DNA of 64,000 nucleotides from Bifidobacterium sp. ESL0690. GTDB lineage: Bacteria > Actinomycetota > Actinomycetes > Actinomycetales > Bifidobacteriaceae. Under the pieces are notes generated by a model. That model saw only the letters and a program-made list of their open reading frames with translations, was not told the origin of the DNA and did not search any database. The translations under genes and the position numbers were made by a program. This document shows positions 27,003 to 35,815 of this stretch, piece by piece. The first letter of the stretch is position 1. Each line of letters begins with the position of its first letter. The stretch spans positions 558,001-622,000 of the forward strand of contig NZ_CP113939.1 of NCBI RefSeq assembly GCF_029392315.1. Direction: 5' to 3'.

Positions 27003-28078
27003 AAGAAAGCGATAAGAAAGTCGTGGAATCAAGTGTTGCGCAAAGTTCTGAGCCTAAGCCTGCCACCGTTGCGCCAGTGACGGAAACTTCGAATCCTGTA
27101 ACTGCCGTGGCTTCGGAAGCTGCCGGTCCAACTCCGGATTTCTCGAAATTCAAGCCTTCAAACGCTCTGCTCAAACAACGCGAATGGAAGAGCCGGATTA
27201 TGGCTGGTGTCATCGGTCTTGCGTTCGTCGTTGCGATGATCCCGCTGATTTCCCTGCTCTGGACCACCATCGCCCGCGGCGTTAAGCGGCTTAACCTGAA
27301 CTTCCTGACTTTCAATATGTCCGGTGTTATCGGCGGCATGCCCACGCCGAGTGGTGGCCACGGTGGCATCGAGCACGCCATCATCGGCACGCTGGAAGTC
27401 ACGCTCGGCGCGATACTGATTTCGGTGCCGGTCGGTCTGATGTGCGCGATTTATCTGACCGAATATGCGCGCGGCAGCAAATTCGCCAAGGCCATCTCGC
27501 TGCTGGTCAATGTGATGAGCGGCATCCCCTCAATTGTCGCCGGTCTCTTTGCCTTCTCGCTGTTCGCGATTCTGATGGGACCGGGCGTTTCCAACGGTTT
27601 CGAAGGCTCCGTCGCGCTTTCGATCCTGATGATTCCCACCGTGGTCAATTCCAGCGTCGAAATGCTGCGCATCGTTCCCGACGACCTACGCGAGGCTTCG
27701 TACGCGCTCGGCGTCACCAAATCCCGAACCATCGTCAAAGTCGTCTTGCGCACCGCGCTTCCCGGCATCGTCTCCGGCGTCATCCTCGCCATCGCCCGCG
27801 TGATCGGCGAAACCGCGCCGCTTTTGATGACTGCCGGTTTTATTGTCACCACCAACTGGAACCTCTTCAGCGGCCAAATGACCACGCTGCCGGTGTTCGT
27901 CTATCAGGAATACAGCAAGATGTCCGTGACCTGCCCGCCGAACGCGGGTCCGGGTTGCGTCGCTTCCATCCCGTCCGAGCGTTCGTGGGCCGCAGCCCTT
28001 GTGCTCATTGCCATTGTGCTCGTCTTGAACCTCATCGGCCGGCTGGTTCAGCGCCTGTTCAGTGTGGAGACGAAATGA
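26999..28078 (+). CDS. pstA: Phosphate ABC transporter permease
   Basis: 359 aa. It has an unusually long polar N-terminus (about 60 residues, Ser/Pro/Val-rich), then six helices and the EAA-type loop LREASYALGVTKSRT. The ATG is embedded in the pstC stop. The frame continues open upstream through pstC, but that part is a shadow. A 346-bp gap containing a 51-bp tandem repeat separates it from pstB, which is unusual inside a pst operon. Confidence 0.96.
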   Translation: MKESDKKVVESSVAQSSEPKPATVAPVTETSNPVTAVASEAAGPTPDFSKFKPSNALLKQREWKSRIMAGVIGLAFVVAMIPLISLLWTTIARGVKRLNLNFLTFNMSGVIGGMPTPSGGHGGIEHAIIGTLEVTLGAILISVPVGLMCAIYLTEYARGSKFAKAISLLVNVMSGIPSIVAGLFAFSLFAILMGPGVSNGFEGSVALSILMIPTVVNSSVEMLRIVPDDLREASYALGVTKSRTIVKVVLRTALPGIVSGVILAIARVIGETAPLLMTAGFIVTTNWNLFSGQMTTLPVFVYQEYSKMSVTCPPNAGPGCVASIPSERSWAAALVLIAIVLVLNLIGRLVQRLFSVETK

Positions 28079-28130
28079 GCGATATCGCGGGGTTAACCAC
28101 GTATCATGCTCCACTGGCCTCGATGCAGAG

Positions 28131-28380
28131 CACTTTTCTGACAGTAATGCGTAAAAAGTGCATGTTAATCGCATCAAAGTGCACTTATTCGACGGTGGCG
28201 TGCGAAAAGTGCGTTTTGGGTTCGACAAAGTGCGCTTTTCTAACGGTTGTGTGCAGAAAGTGCATGTTGGTTGTGCCAAAGTGCGCTTTTCTGACGGTGG
28301 CGTGTGAAACGTGCATTCCAGATTCGGTAAAGTACACTTTTTGGACGGTAGTGTTTCAAAGATGTGCGATACGTAAGGGT
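28131..28380. repeat. 51-bp tandem repeat array inside the pst operon
   Basis: Five degenerate units have anchors (the C of YGC/CAC before TTTT) at 28131, 28182, 28233, 28284 and 28335, exactly 51 bp apart. Each unit contains an AAAGTGCGCTTTT-type palindrome and a second GAAAAGTGC element. The reading frame from ATG 28123 to a stop at 28455 is open across the array. It would encode 17-aa repeats with a CxxC in most units (CEKC, CRKC, CETC). No ribosome site supports that frame, so I do not call it a gene. Confidence 0.9.
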
Positions 28381-28424
28381 TACGCGGATTCCAATATCGG
28401 TATCAACAATGAAAGTGAGTCATC

Positions 28425-29204
28425 ATGGGGCAACGCATCGATGTCGAACATTTGAACGTCTACTATGGCGATTTCCTGGCCGTCCAGGACGTCAATATCA
28501 ACATTCAAGCCAACAAGGTCACCGCCTTCATCGGCCCGTCCGGTTGCGGCAAATCAACGGTCCTGCGCACGCTCGACCGCATGCACGAGATCACGCCAGG
28601 CGCCCGCGTTGAAGGCAAGGTGCTGCTCGACGGCCATGACCTCTACGCCAAGGGCGTCGACCCGGTGGCCGTGCGCCGCGACGTCGGCATGGTCTTCCAG
28701 AAAGCCAACCCGTTCCCGACGATGTCTATCCGCGAGAACGTCTTGGCCGGCATCCGCCTGAACAACCGACACATCTCCAAAACCGATGCCGACGAGCTGG
28801 TGGAATGGGCTCTGCGCGGGGCGAACCTCTGGAACGAGGTCAAAGACAGGCTCGACAAGCCGGGCATCGGGCTTTCCGGTGGTCAGCAGCAGCGCCTGTG
28901 CATCGCCCGCGCCGTCGCCGTCCACCCACAGGTACTGCTGATGGACGAGCCGTGCTCCGCCCTCGACCCGATCTCCACGCTCGCCGTCGAGGATCTGATC
29001 AACGAGCTCAAGCGCGACTACACCATCGTCATCGTCACCCACAACATGCAGCAGGCCGCCCGCGTGGCCGATTATACGGCGTTCTTCAACTTGAAGGCCG
29101 TCGGCAAGCCTGGCCACCTCGAGTACTTCGCCGACACGACGACGATGTTCAACAACCCGCAAAATGAAGAGGCCGAGCGCTACATCTCCGGTCGTTTCGG
29201 CTGA
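28425..29204 (+). CDS. pstB: Phosphate ABC transporter ATP-binding protein
   Basis: 259 aa, full length. Walker [10 protein letters not shown], the signature [14 protein letters not shown], Walker [13 protein letters not shown], and the switch His in IVTHNMQQ. It drives phosphate import through PstCA. It is followed by an imperfect stem and then the sugar cassette; no phoU or two-component genes follow within the window. The repeat array upstream could uncouple its expression from pstA. Confidence 0.97.
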   Translation: MGQRIDVEHLNVYYGDFLAVQDVNINIQANKVTAFIGPSGCGKSTVLRTLDRMHEITPGARVEGKVLLDGHDLYAKGVDPVAVRRDVGMVFQKANPFPTMSIRENVLAGIRLNNRHISKTDADELVEWALRGANLWNEVKDRLDKPGIGLSGGQQQRLCIARAVAVHPQVLLMDEPCSALDPISTLAVEDLINELKRDYTIVIVTHNMQQAARVADYTAFFNLKAVGKPGHLEYFADTTTMFNNPQNEEAERYISGRFG

Positions 29205-29228
29205 GTTTGGTGTGGGTTTGGGGGAAAG

Positions 29229-29276
29229 GCTGCGACATAAGGCCTTCGTAATCGGAACATGCACCTTATTCGCAGC
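29229..29276 (+). terminator. Imperfect stem-loop after pstB
   Basis: GCTGCGACATAAGG (29229) pairs with CCTTATTCGCAGC (29264), with one bulged base. No T run follows, so the terminator role is weakly supported. Confidence 0.4.
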
Positions 29277-29335
29277 GTCCCTAAAAAGTTGAAGCTGGTT
29301 TCCTGGGTTCACTTTGCAAGACAAAACCTTCTGAT

Positions 29336-29364
29336 TTGACGAGGGATACGGAAAGTAGTATATT
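29336..29364 (+). promoter_or_regulatory. Promoter of the sugar cassette
   Basis: TTGACG (29336-29341) and TATATT (29359-29364) with an ideal 17-bp spacer, about 37 bases before the LacI-type gene. Confidence 0.75.
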
Positions 29365-29382
29365 TGAAATTAGCAATAAACA

Positions 29383-29392
29383 TAAACGTTTA
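29383..29392 (+). promoter_or_regulatory. LacI-family operator palindrome
   Basis: The perfect palindrome TAAACGTTTA, with the central CG typical of LacI-family operators, lies just after the predicted transcription start. The regulator encoded 9 bases downstream probably represses its own cassette. Confidence 0.65.
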
Positions 29393-29400
29393 GGATTTCA

Positions 29401-30480
29401 ATGAAGAAGCATTATGGAGTGACGCTCACCGACATAGCCGATGAACTGAATCTGTCGATATACACGGTTTCCCGTGCTATCAACGGATTGAGCGGTGTGT
29501 CGAAAAAGACCCGTGCCATCGTGCTGGAAGCCGCCGAACGCCATGGCTATATCCCCAACGCCAATGCCCGTGATCTGCGCAAAGGCGTGCACCATTCGGT
29601 GACCCTGCTGACCGCCGAGACTTCCAATCCTTACTATCTTGACTTGATAAGCGGTATCGAAAGCGTATTCCAAGACAAAGATGAAAGCCTGCTGATCGCT
29701 GATATGGCCGTCAACGGCAAATACAGCGAATCCAACGAGACGATGCTCTTGCAGCAGGTTCTCGAGAATCGTCCGGGCGGCATCATTTCCACCCTGGGCT
29801 TGAGCGATGCCAGCAGGCAACAGCTTCTGGATTGGAAAGTTCCCGTCGTCTTCGTGGACTCGGTGCCAGGGGACGGGAAAAGCGATTTTTCCTATGTCGC
29901 CACCGATAACGCGGCCGCTTCGGCGATGCTGGGGGAGCACCTCGCCTTCCATCATTACCAGCGCTGGCTCTTGGCCATCTATCCGGGCGTATGGAACAGC
30001 CGTTTCGTCCGTGAAAGCGGATTGCGCGCGGCCGCAAAGGCTTGCGGAGCGGAAATAAACGTTTTGGAATGTCCCAACGACCAGCGCGACGCGTGCAAGG
30101 CCTATGAGGATTTCCTCGCCACCAGTTCCTACCATCCCGACGTCACGATCGCGGCCAACAACCCCATCCTTCTCGGCGTGCTGAAGGCGTTGAACCACCG
30201 GAACCTCCGCGTTCCCGACGACATGCCTTTGGTCGCGTTCGATGATTTCGCCTGGTCGGACCTGCTTTCGCCGAAAATCACGCTTGTCGCAGAAGACAGC
30301 CATGGCATCGGCGCTAGGTCTGCGCAACTCTTGTTGGATCTCATCGAGTCAAGAAAGGAGGCGGAAGACAAGACCGGGGAACCGGCGCATAAGCAATCAA
30401 TTCATGAATCATTTGAAGCGACCCTCAAAGTACGAGAGTCGTGCGGCTGTTCATACCACCAATCCGATGGTGCAAAGTAG
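29401..30480 (+). CDS. LacI-family transcriptional regulator
   Basis: 359 aa. The N-terminal helix-turn-helix (LTDIADELNLSIYTVSRAINGL) and hinge helix are followed by a periplasmic-binding-protein-like ligand domain, ending near DMPLVAFDDFAWSDLL. It should bind a sugar and release the operator palindrome just upstream. It heads an importer cassette, with the binding-protein gene starting 33 bases after its stop. The sugar is unknown. A short Lys/Glu-rich C-terminal tail extends past the usual end. Confidence 0.92.
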   Translation: MKKHYGVTLTDIADELNLSIYTVSRAINGLSGVSKKTRAIVLEAAERHGYIPNANARDLRKGVHHSVTLLTAETSNPYYLDLISGIESVFQDKDESLLIADMAVNGKYSESNETMLLQQVLENRPGGIISTLGLSDASRQQLLDWKVPVVFVDSVPGDGKSDFSYVATDNAAASAMLGEHLAFHHYQRWLLAIYPGVWNSRFVRESGLRAAAKACGAEINVLECPNDQRDACKAYEDFLATSSYHPDVTIAANNPILLGVLKALNHRNLRVPDDMPLVAFDDFAWSDLLSPKITLVAEDSHGIGARSAQLLLDLIESRKEAEDKTGEPAHKQSIHESFEATLKVRESCGCSYHQSDGAK

Positions 30481-30513
30481 CAAACAGTCGTTATAGAGAA
30501 AAAAGGAATATCA

Positions 30514-31476
30514 ATGAAGATCAAGAATAAACTCACCGTGGCATGCGCTGCGCTTTTGGCCGCCACCATGCTGCTGGCAGGCTGCGACAACGGCGACGAA
30601 GACAAGACGGCGAATTCCACGCCCAAGGAGATCAAGAGCATTGGTCTGATGGTGCAGGATATGTCTAACCCGTTCTTCTCGTCCATGCAGAAGGAAGCCA
30701 AGATTCAGGCGAAGAAGATCGGTGCCAAGCTCAACGTCCAGGACGCCCAGCTTGATCTGGCCAACCAGGACAATCAGATTTCCGCTTTCATCGAGCAGAA
30801 AGTCGATCTGATCATCGTCTCCGCGGTCGATGAATCCGGACTGAAGCCCGCCATCGAGCGTGCCCGCAACGCCGGCATCATCGTCGTGGCCGTCGATACC
30901 CCGGCCAAGGGCGCGGACGCGATCATCACCACAAACGGCGTACAGGCAGGCAACCTTTCCTGCACCTATCTTTCCGAGAAACTCGGCGGCAAAGGCAACA
31001 TCCTCATCGTCGACGGCACTCCGATTCAAACCATCACCGACCGTATCAAGGGCTGCAAGACGGCGTTGAAGAAGTATCCTGGCGTCAAGGTCGTGGGCCA
31101 GCAGGCTTCCAAGAACGATCGCGCAACAGGTCTTTCCGTCACCACTGATATGTTGACTGCAAACAAGGATGTGCAAGGCATCTTCGGTATGAACGATCCT
31201 TCGGCTCTCGGCGCTTCCCTCGCGGTTGAGCAGGCCGGCCGTCAGAAGCAGATCATCGTCACCGGCGTTGACGGCAGCCCGCAGGCTGTGGACGAGCTGA
31301 AGCGTTCCGGTTCCTCGTTCATCGGCACCGCGACGCAGAACCCCGCCGAAATGGTTCGCCAGGCGGTCAAGTTCGGCCAGGATACCGCCAAGGGCAAGAA
31401 GCCCAAGAAGACGACCATCCTCATCCCCAGCAAGATGGTCACCCGCGATAACGTCAGCGAGTACAAGGGATGGTGA
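30514..31476 (+). CDS. Sugar ABC transporter substrate-binding lipoprotein (RbsB type)
   Basis: 320 aa. The signal peptide has the lipobox LLAGC, then a type I periplasmic-binding fold of the ribose/galactose class: SIGLMVQDMSNPFFSSM, the QNDRATGL-like segment QASKNDRATG, and VTGVDGSPQAVDEL. It captures a monosaccharide or similar ligand outside the membrane. The ATG follows AAAAAGGAA. The stop overlaps the ribosome site region of the ATPase gene, so the two are tightly coupled. Confidence 0.93.
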   Translation: MKIKNKLTVACAALLAATMLLAGCDNGDEDKTANSTPKEIKSIGLMVQDMSNPFFSSMQKEAKIQAKKIGAKLNVQDAQLDLANQDNQISAFIEQKVDLIIVSAVDESGLKPAIERARNAGIIVVAVDTPAKGADAIITTNGVQAGNLSCTYLSEKLGGKGNILIVDGTPIQTITDRIKGCKTALKKYPGVKVVGQQASKNDRATGLSVTTDMLTANKDVQGIFGMNDPSALGASLAVEQAGRQKQIIVTGVDGSPQAVDELKRSGSSFIGTATQNPAEMVRQAVKFGQDTAKGKKPKKTTILIPSKMVTRDNVSEYKGW

Positions 31477-31478
31477 TT

Positions 31479-32993
31479 ATGGATTCGAAACGTTCACCAC
31501 TGCTGGAGCTCAAGGATATCGTTAAGAGCTTTTCGGGTGTGACAGTTCTCGACCATGTTAGCCTAAACCTTTATGACCATGAAGTTCTGGCGCTGATGGG
31601 CGAAAATGGCGCAGGCAAATCGACATTGATGAATATTCTTTCGGGTAATCTGAAGATGAACTCCGGGGGAATATTCATCGATGGCAAGCCCGTCGAAATC
31701 GACACCCCGAAAGCCGCCTCAGATCTGGGCATCGCCATCATCCATCAGGAGCTCAACGTGGTTCCGACGATGACGGTTGCCCAGAACATGGCCTTGGGAA
31801 ACGAGCCTAAAACGCATACCGGCCTGATCGACAAGAAAAAGATCAACGACGATGCGGTGCAAAAGCTCAAGGTCATCGATGCCGACATCGATCCCCGTGC
31901 CAAGCTTGGCGATTTGGGGACCGGCGAGCAGCAGATGGTCGAAATCGCCAAGGCCCTGGCGCAAAAGGCGAGGGTGCTGATCCTGGACGAGCCCACCGCT
32001 TCACTTTCGAAGCGTGAGTCCGAACAGCTGTTCACTTTGGTCGAAGGTCTTCGTAAACGCGGCACCGGCCTGATCTACATCTCCCACCGTATGGAAGAGG
32101 TCTGGCGTCTTGCGGATCGCATCACGGTTCTGCGCGATGGCCAGACGGTCATGACCACGGACATGGAGCATGCCGATCAGAACGCCGTCGTCGCCAAGAT
32201 GGTTGGCCGTAAGGTCGAGAAGCTTTACGAGCACCCTGTGCGCAACCCCGGAAAGGCTGTGTTGCGCATTGAGGACCTCAAGCTTCCCGGCGTCGACGAA
32301 CCGGTGTCATTCACCCTGCACGCCGGCGAAGTGGTCGGCATGTCCGGCTTGGTCGGGGCGGGCAGAACGGAAATCGCCAGAGCCATCATCGGTGCCGATC
32401 CGCTTGATTCGGGCAAGATTTATCTGAACGACAAGGAAATGACGTTCAAATCCCCGAAGCAGGCCATCGGCCATGGCATTGCCTATCTGCCGGAGAGCCG
32501 CAAAACGCAGAGCATCTTCTCGGTGCGCAGCGTCGAAGATAACATCTCGATTTCCTCGCTCGATAAGTTCCAACGTTTCCACCTGATCGAGAAGCACAAG
32601 CTTCGCGGCGCGGTGAAAACGGAAATGAAATCGGTGAACATCGCCGACCGCCTGATTCGCCTGCCTATCAGCAATCTGTCCGGCGGCAATCAGCAGAAGG
32701 CCATCTTCGCGCGCTGGATGCTTCGCAATTCGGACGTTCTGTTGCTCGACGAGCCCACCCGCGGTGTTGACGTTGGCGCCAAACAGGAGATCTATGAGCT
32801 GATCAACGCCCAGGCCGCCAAGGGGAAGGCCATTCTGGTCATCTCCTCCGACCTGCCTGAGGTGCTGGGTATCAGCGACCGGATTCTCGTCGTGAGGCAA
32901 GGCATGATTTCCGCCGATCTTCCCGCCGCTTCGGCAACGGAAGAGCAGGTCATGTCGTACGCCACGGGTGTATCGAAGGCTCAATCGAAATGA
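31479..32993 (+). CDS. Sugar ABC transporter ATP-binding protein (RbsA/MglA type, two ATPase domains)
   Basis: 504 aa. Two fused ATPase domains: the first has a canonical Walker A (GENGAGKST), signature and DEPTASL; the second has the degenerate P-loop GLVGAGRTE and the signature LSGGNQQK, as usual for this class. It powers import by the neighbouring permease. I place the start at ATG 31479, since AAGGGA is 8 bases upstream and it lies just past the previous stop. ATG 31470 is possible. Confidence 0.94.
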   Translation: MDSKRSPLLELKDIVKSFSGVTVLDHVSLNLYDHEVLALMGENGAGKSTLMNILSGNLKMNSGGIFIDGKPVEIDTPKAASDLGIAIIHQELNVVPTMTVAQNMALGNEPKTHTGLIDKKKINDDAVQKLKVIDADIDPRAKLGDLGTGEQQMVEIAKALAQKARVLILDEPTASLSKRESEQLFTLVEGLRKRGTGLIYISHRMEEVWRLADRITVLRDGQTVMTTDMEHADQNAVVAKMVGRKVEKLYEHPVRNPGKAVLRIEDLKLPGVDEPVSFTLHAGEVVGMSGLVGAGRTEIARAIIGADPLDSGKIYLNDKEMTFKSPKQAIGHGIAYLPESRKTQSIFSVRSVEDNISISSLDKFQRFHLIEKHKLRGAVKTEMKSVNIADRLIRLPISNLSGGNQQKAIFARWMLRNSDVLLLDEPTRGVDVGAKQEIYELINAQAAKGKAILVISSDLPEVLGISDRILVVRQGMISADLPAASATEEQVMSYATGVSKAQSK

Positions 32994-33049
32994 GACATTG
33001 CGGCGCGCGGTAGCGTCGCGGTGTCCGGCTCGAATTTCAAGGAACAAGA

Positions 33050-34048
33050 ATGAAAGTAAAAAATAATTCAAAGGTTGATTTCGCGGGAATCTGGGAGAAA
33101 GTGGGCATGCCCTTCGTTCTCCTGGTCCTGATCGTCTTCATGCTGATCAAGGCCCCGAACTTCGGCACGCTCAGCAATCTGTTCAACGTGGCCCGTTCAA
33201 TTTCCATCAACGCGATCCTCGCGGCAGGCATGACGTTCGTCATCATCACCGCCGGCATCGATTTGTCCGTCGGTTCCATAGTGGCGGTCAGCGGTTGTGT
33301 CTCCGTCCTGGCCACCGGCAACGGTATGAATCCTGTGCTGGCTGTGTTGGTCGGCGTGCTCGTAGGCGCCATCGCGGGTCTCGTCAATGGATTCCTGATC
33401 GCGTACTGCAATCTGACGGCGTTCATCGTGACATTGGGTACGATGACCTTCCTCAGAGGTCTGGCCTACACGATTACCGGCGGCTTGCCGATCGTCAACA
33501 ACGGTCTGTCGTTCCGCGCCATCGGAAACGGATACATTTTCCATATCCCGATTCCGTTTATCATCATGATAATCGTTTATATTTTGATGTGGATCCTGCT
33601 TGACAAGACCCGTTTCGGCTCCCACGTTTACGCTGTCGGTGGCAATCCGGAAGCGGCACGTCTGGCCGGTATCAACGTCAAAGGCGTTCTGTTGGCCGTC
33701 TATGTCATCTCCGGCATCTGCGCCGGCCTGGCAGGCTGCATCTTCGCGGCACGTGTGGTTTCCGCACAGCCCACTGCAGGCACGGGCTATGAGATGGATG
33801 CGATCGCAGCCACCATTCTTGGTGGTACCGCAATGGCGGGTGGTAAAGGAAAGATTCCTGGTACCCTTGTCGGTGCCATTATCTTTGGCGTACTCACCAC
33901 CGGCTTGGTGCTTATGGATGTCCCGTTCTTCACGCAGCAGCTTATCAAGGGCGTCGTCATCATCATCGCGGTGCTGATCGATGGATTGAAGCAGAACTCG
34001 TTCTCCCTGAACCTGTTCAAGAAAAAGCCAGAGTTAGCTAGCGAGTGA
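33050..34048 (+). CDS. Sugar ABC transporter permease (RbsC type)
   Basis: 332 aa, about ten hydrophobic segments. Family motifs are present: ITAGIDLSVGSIVAVSG, the GGNPEAARLAGI cytoplasmic loop that meets the ATPase, and GGTAMAGGKGKIPGTL. It probably works as a homodimer with the RbsA-type ATPase. The 56-base gap upstream holds no terminator, so it is cotranscribed. No sugar kinase follows, unlike a classical ribose operon. Confidence 0.94.
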   Translation: MKVKNNSKVDFAGIWEKVGMPFVLLVLIVFMLIKAPNFGTLSNLFNVARSISINAILAAGMTFVIITAGIDLSVGSIVAVSGCVSVLATGNGMNPVLAVLVGVLVGAIAGLVNGFLIAYCNLTAFIVTLGTMTFLRGLAYTITGGLPIVNNGLSFRAIGNGYIFHIPIPFIIMIIVYILMWILLDKTRFGSHVYAVGGNPEAARLAGINVKGVLLAVYVISGICAGLAGCIFAARVVSAQPTAGTGYEMDAIAATILGGTAMAGGKGKIPGTLVGAIIFGVLTTGLVLMDVPFFTQQLIKGVVIIIAVLIDGLKQNSFSLNLFKKKPELASE

Positions 34049-34061
34049 GGAATCACATTCG

Positions 34062-35435
34062 ATGAATACTCAAACCAAGAAATTTACCGTCCGCAATACG
34101 GAGAAAGGAGCGTCGCGCCTCCAGCCGGTTACCATAGAGCTTCCAGCCTCATGGATCTCGCCGCTGATACGCGGGACGAGCGATGACGGGCAGACGTTTG
34201 TCGCCCAGCGTATCGCCTCGCAGAGCACGGGTGACGCATCGGTATATATCGGTGTCTTCACTGTGCGCGACGGGCAGTCTGTGCAGTTCGAAGACACCCC
34301 GGTCGATGCCGATTCCGTTGACGGACCGGTTATCACCGAAGTGCCGGATACCCGGGAACGTGATGCGATTTGCCGGCTGAATACTGGCTATTTCGATCTC
34401 GAATTGTGCCGGGGAACCGGTAAGGGCGAAGGGGCCTCGAAATGGGGTATACGCCATTTCAGCTCGCTCGCGCAGAACTTCGACCTTCTGGCCAGTGGCA
34501 ACAATGCGATAGGAGGGTTCTACGGGCCGTTCTTCACTCCGGACAACGGCCTGATCAATCCTCCCGAACATGTCGTCGCCGACGTTACGGCAGTGGAAGT
34601 CGGCCCGATAGTACGCAGGTACCGCCTTTCCGGCCGGATTCCGGACGGGCTGCTGCCGGAACTCAAAGGCAAGTCGTTTGCCATTGACTTCACGTTCTAC
34701 GCCGGAGCGGATTGCTTCGATCGTGTCTACCACGTCGACCATTTCCAGACGCAAGTCAACGGCAGAAGCGTCACCGACCGGATCACTGTCGGCGATGAAT
34801 TCGAAGGCGGCCAGAACGCGCTCGCGTTCGATCGCTTCGATTCCTTCAACCGTACGCCGTACCGAAGTGGCGACCCGTATGCCGAACTGCTCAAGCAGGA
34901 GGTCAAGCGCACCATTTCGTCCGACGAACCGGGCAATGAGCGCTTCGGCTATTTCCAGAAGCTCTTGAACCGGGATCTGGAAAATGCCCATTGGGACCTT
35001 TATTGGCGCCTGTTCTCCTACTGGGAGCATGCGCTTGACGAGGATTCGCTCAACGAGCACCTCGGGCATGTGCGTTCGGTCGCCCACGTCGTGGCGGATA
35101 AGGAGGATCGCGTCTGGCAGTTCCCGGAGGCGCCCGTCAACGTCTCCCAAGTCGATGACCAGACGATTTTCGCCGGTCCTGCGCAGTATAGCGCCGAATT
35201 CAATACCGAAACGGGGCAGTGCATGATCTGGCTGACCTCCTCGCCGTCTTCGGCCTTCCAGATCGTTCAGCGTCCGCAGTCTGGATGGGTCAACTGGGGA
35301 ACGAACGGCGAAAACGAGTGCCCTTCGTTGCCTGTCGGGTCGACGGTAAGGTCCATCTACGGTCCTTACGCCGATTCGTGGCGTGACGAGGCGTTGGGCC
35401 ACATTCCGGGCGCTGTGCGTCTGGAAGCCTGCTAG
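34062..35435 (+). CDS. Unrecognised 457-aa protein of the sugar cassette
   Basis: 457 aa, no signal peptide or membrane helix, so cytoplasmic. It is 13 bases after the permease and before the terminator, hence the last gene of the cassette. Composition suggests an all-beta fold rich in aromatic residues, Gly and Asp (GGFYGPFFTPDNGLINPPEH, FYAGADCFDRVYHVDHF, GWVNWGTNGENECPSL). This recalls mutarotase-superfamily or carbohydrate-active beta-sandwich proteins, but I cannot assign a family. The likely job is the first chemical step on the imported sugar, which is inference from position only. ATG 34062 follows GAGGAAT. Confidence 0.85.
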   Translation: MNTQTKKFTVRNTEKGASRLQPVTIELPASWISPLIRGTSDDGQTFVAQRIASQSTGDASVYIGVFTVRDGQSVQFEDTPVDADSVDGPVITEVPDTRERDAICRLNTGYFDLELCRGTGKGEGASKWGIRHFSSLAQNFDLLASGNNAIGGFYGPFFTPDNGLINPPEHVVADVTAVEVGPIVRRYRLSGRIPDGLLPELKGKSFAIDFTFYAGADCFDRVYHVDHFQTQVNGRSVTDRITVGDEFEGGQNALAFDRFDSFNRTPYRSGDPYAELLKQEVKRTISSDEPGNERFGYFQKLLNRDLENAHWDLYWRLFSYWEHALDEDSLNEHLGHVRSVAHVVADKEDRVWQFPEAPVNVSQVDDQTIFAGPAQYSAEFNTETGQCMIWLTSSPSSAFQIVQRPQSGWVNWGTNGENECPSLPVGSTVRSIYGPYADSWRDEALGHIPGAVRLEAC

Positions 35436-35505
35436 CGCCGGATAGATCATAATCTGGTCGGATTTACAGTCCGGTGAGATTATGGCCTGGCTAGCTTACG
35501 GTTCC

Positions 35506-35548
35506 AAAGGGACCTGTGCCGATTCGTCGGCATGGGTCCCTTTATGTT
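35506..35548 (+). terminator. Terminator of the sugar cassette
   Basis: A roughly 17-bp stem with two mismatches begins AAAGGGACC (35506), has loop TTCG, and ends at 35543 with T-rich sequence. It follows the last cassette gene by about 70 bases. The rest of the 380-bp gap to 35815 holds no gene I can support. Confidence 0.75.
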
Positions 35549-35815
35549 TTGGAAATGCAATTTTATTGCCTTTTAATGCAATGATTTTTAGTACAAAAGA
35601 CAGCGAACACACTAGGAAAATGTATGGCTATGACGGGTGTTATATTCGTGGTGTCCGTGGGAACGCGGGCGAGTCGCAGCAACCTCCGTATCGTCGAATC
35701 ATTCATCAGCAGCTAGTGAAGTTCGTCGGTCTTGGCGTGTTGAAACGCGTTAAGTGCCGACCGCCCCTTTTCTGCAATCTGACTTGGCGATGCTCAAACC
35801 AAGGAAGAGAGAACG

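Noticed and set aside
28123..28455. Cys-rich 110-codon gene across the 51-bp repeats
   Set aside because: Not annotated as a CDS: no ribosome site, and both strands stay open, as expected for a repeat whose unit is a multiple of three. Kept as a finding only.
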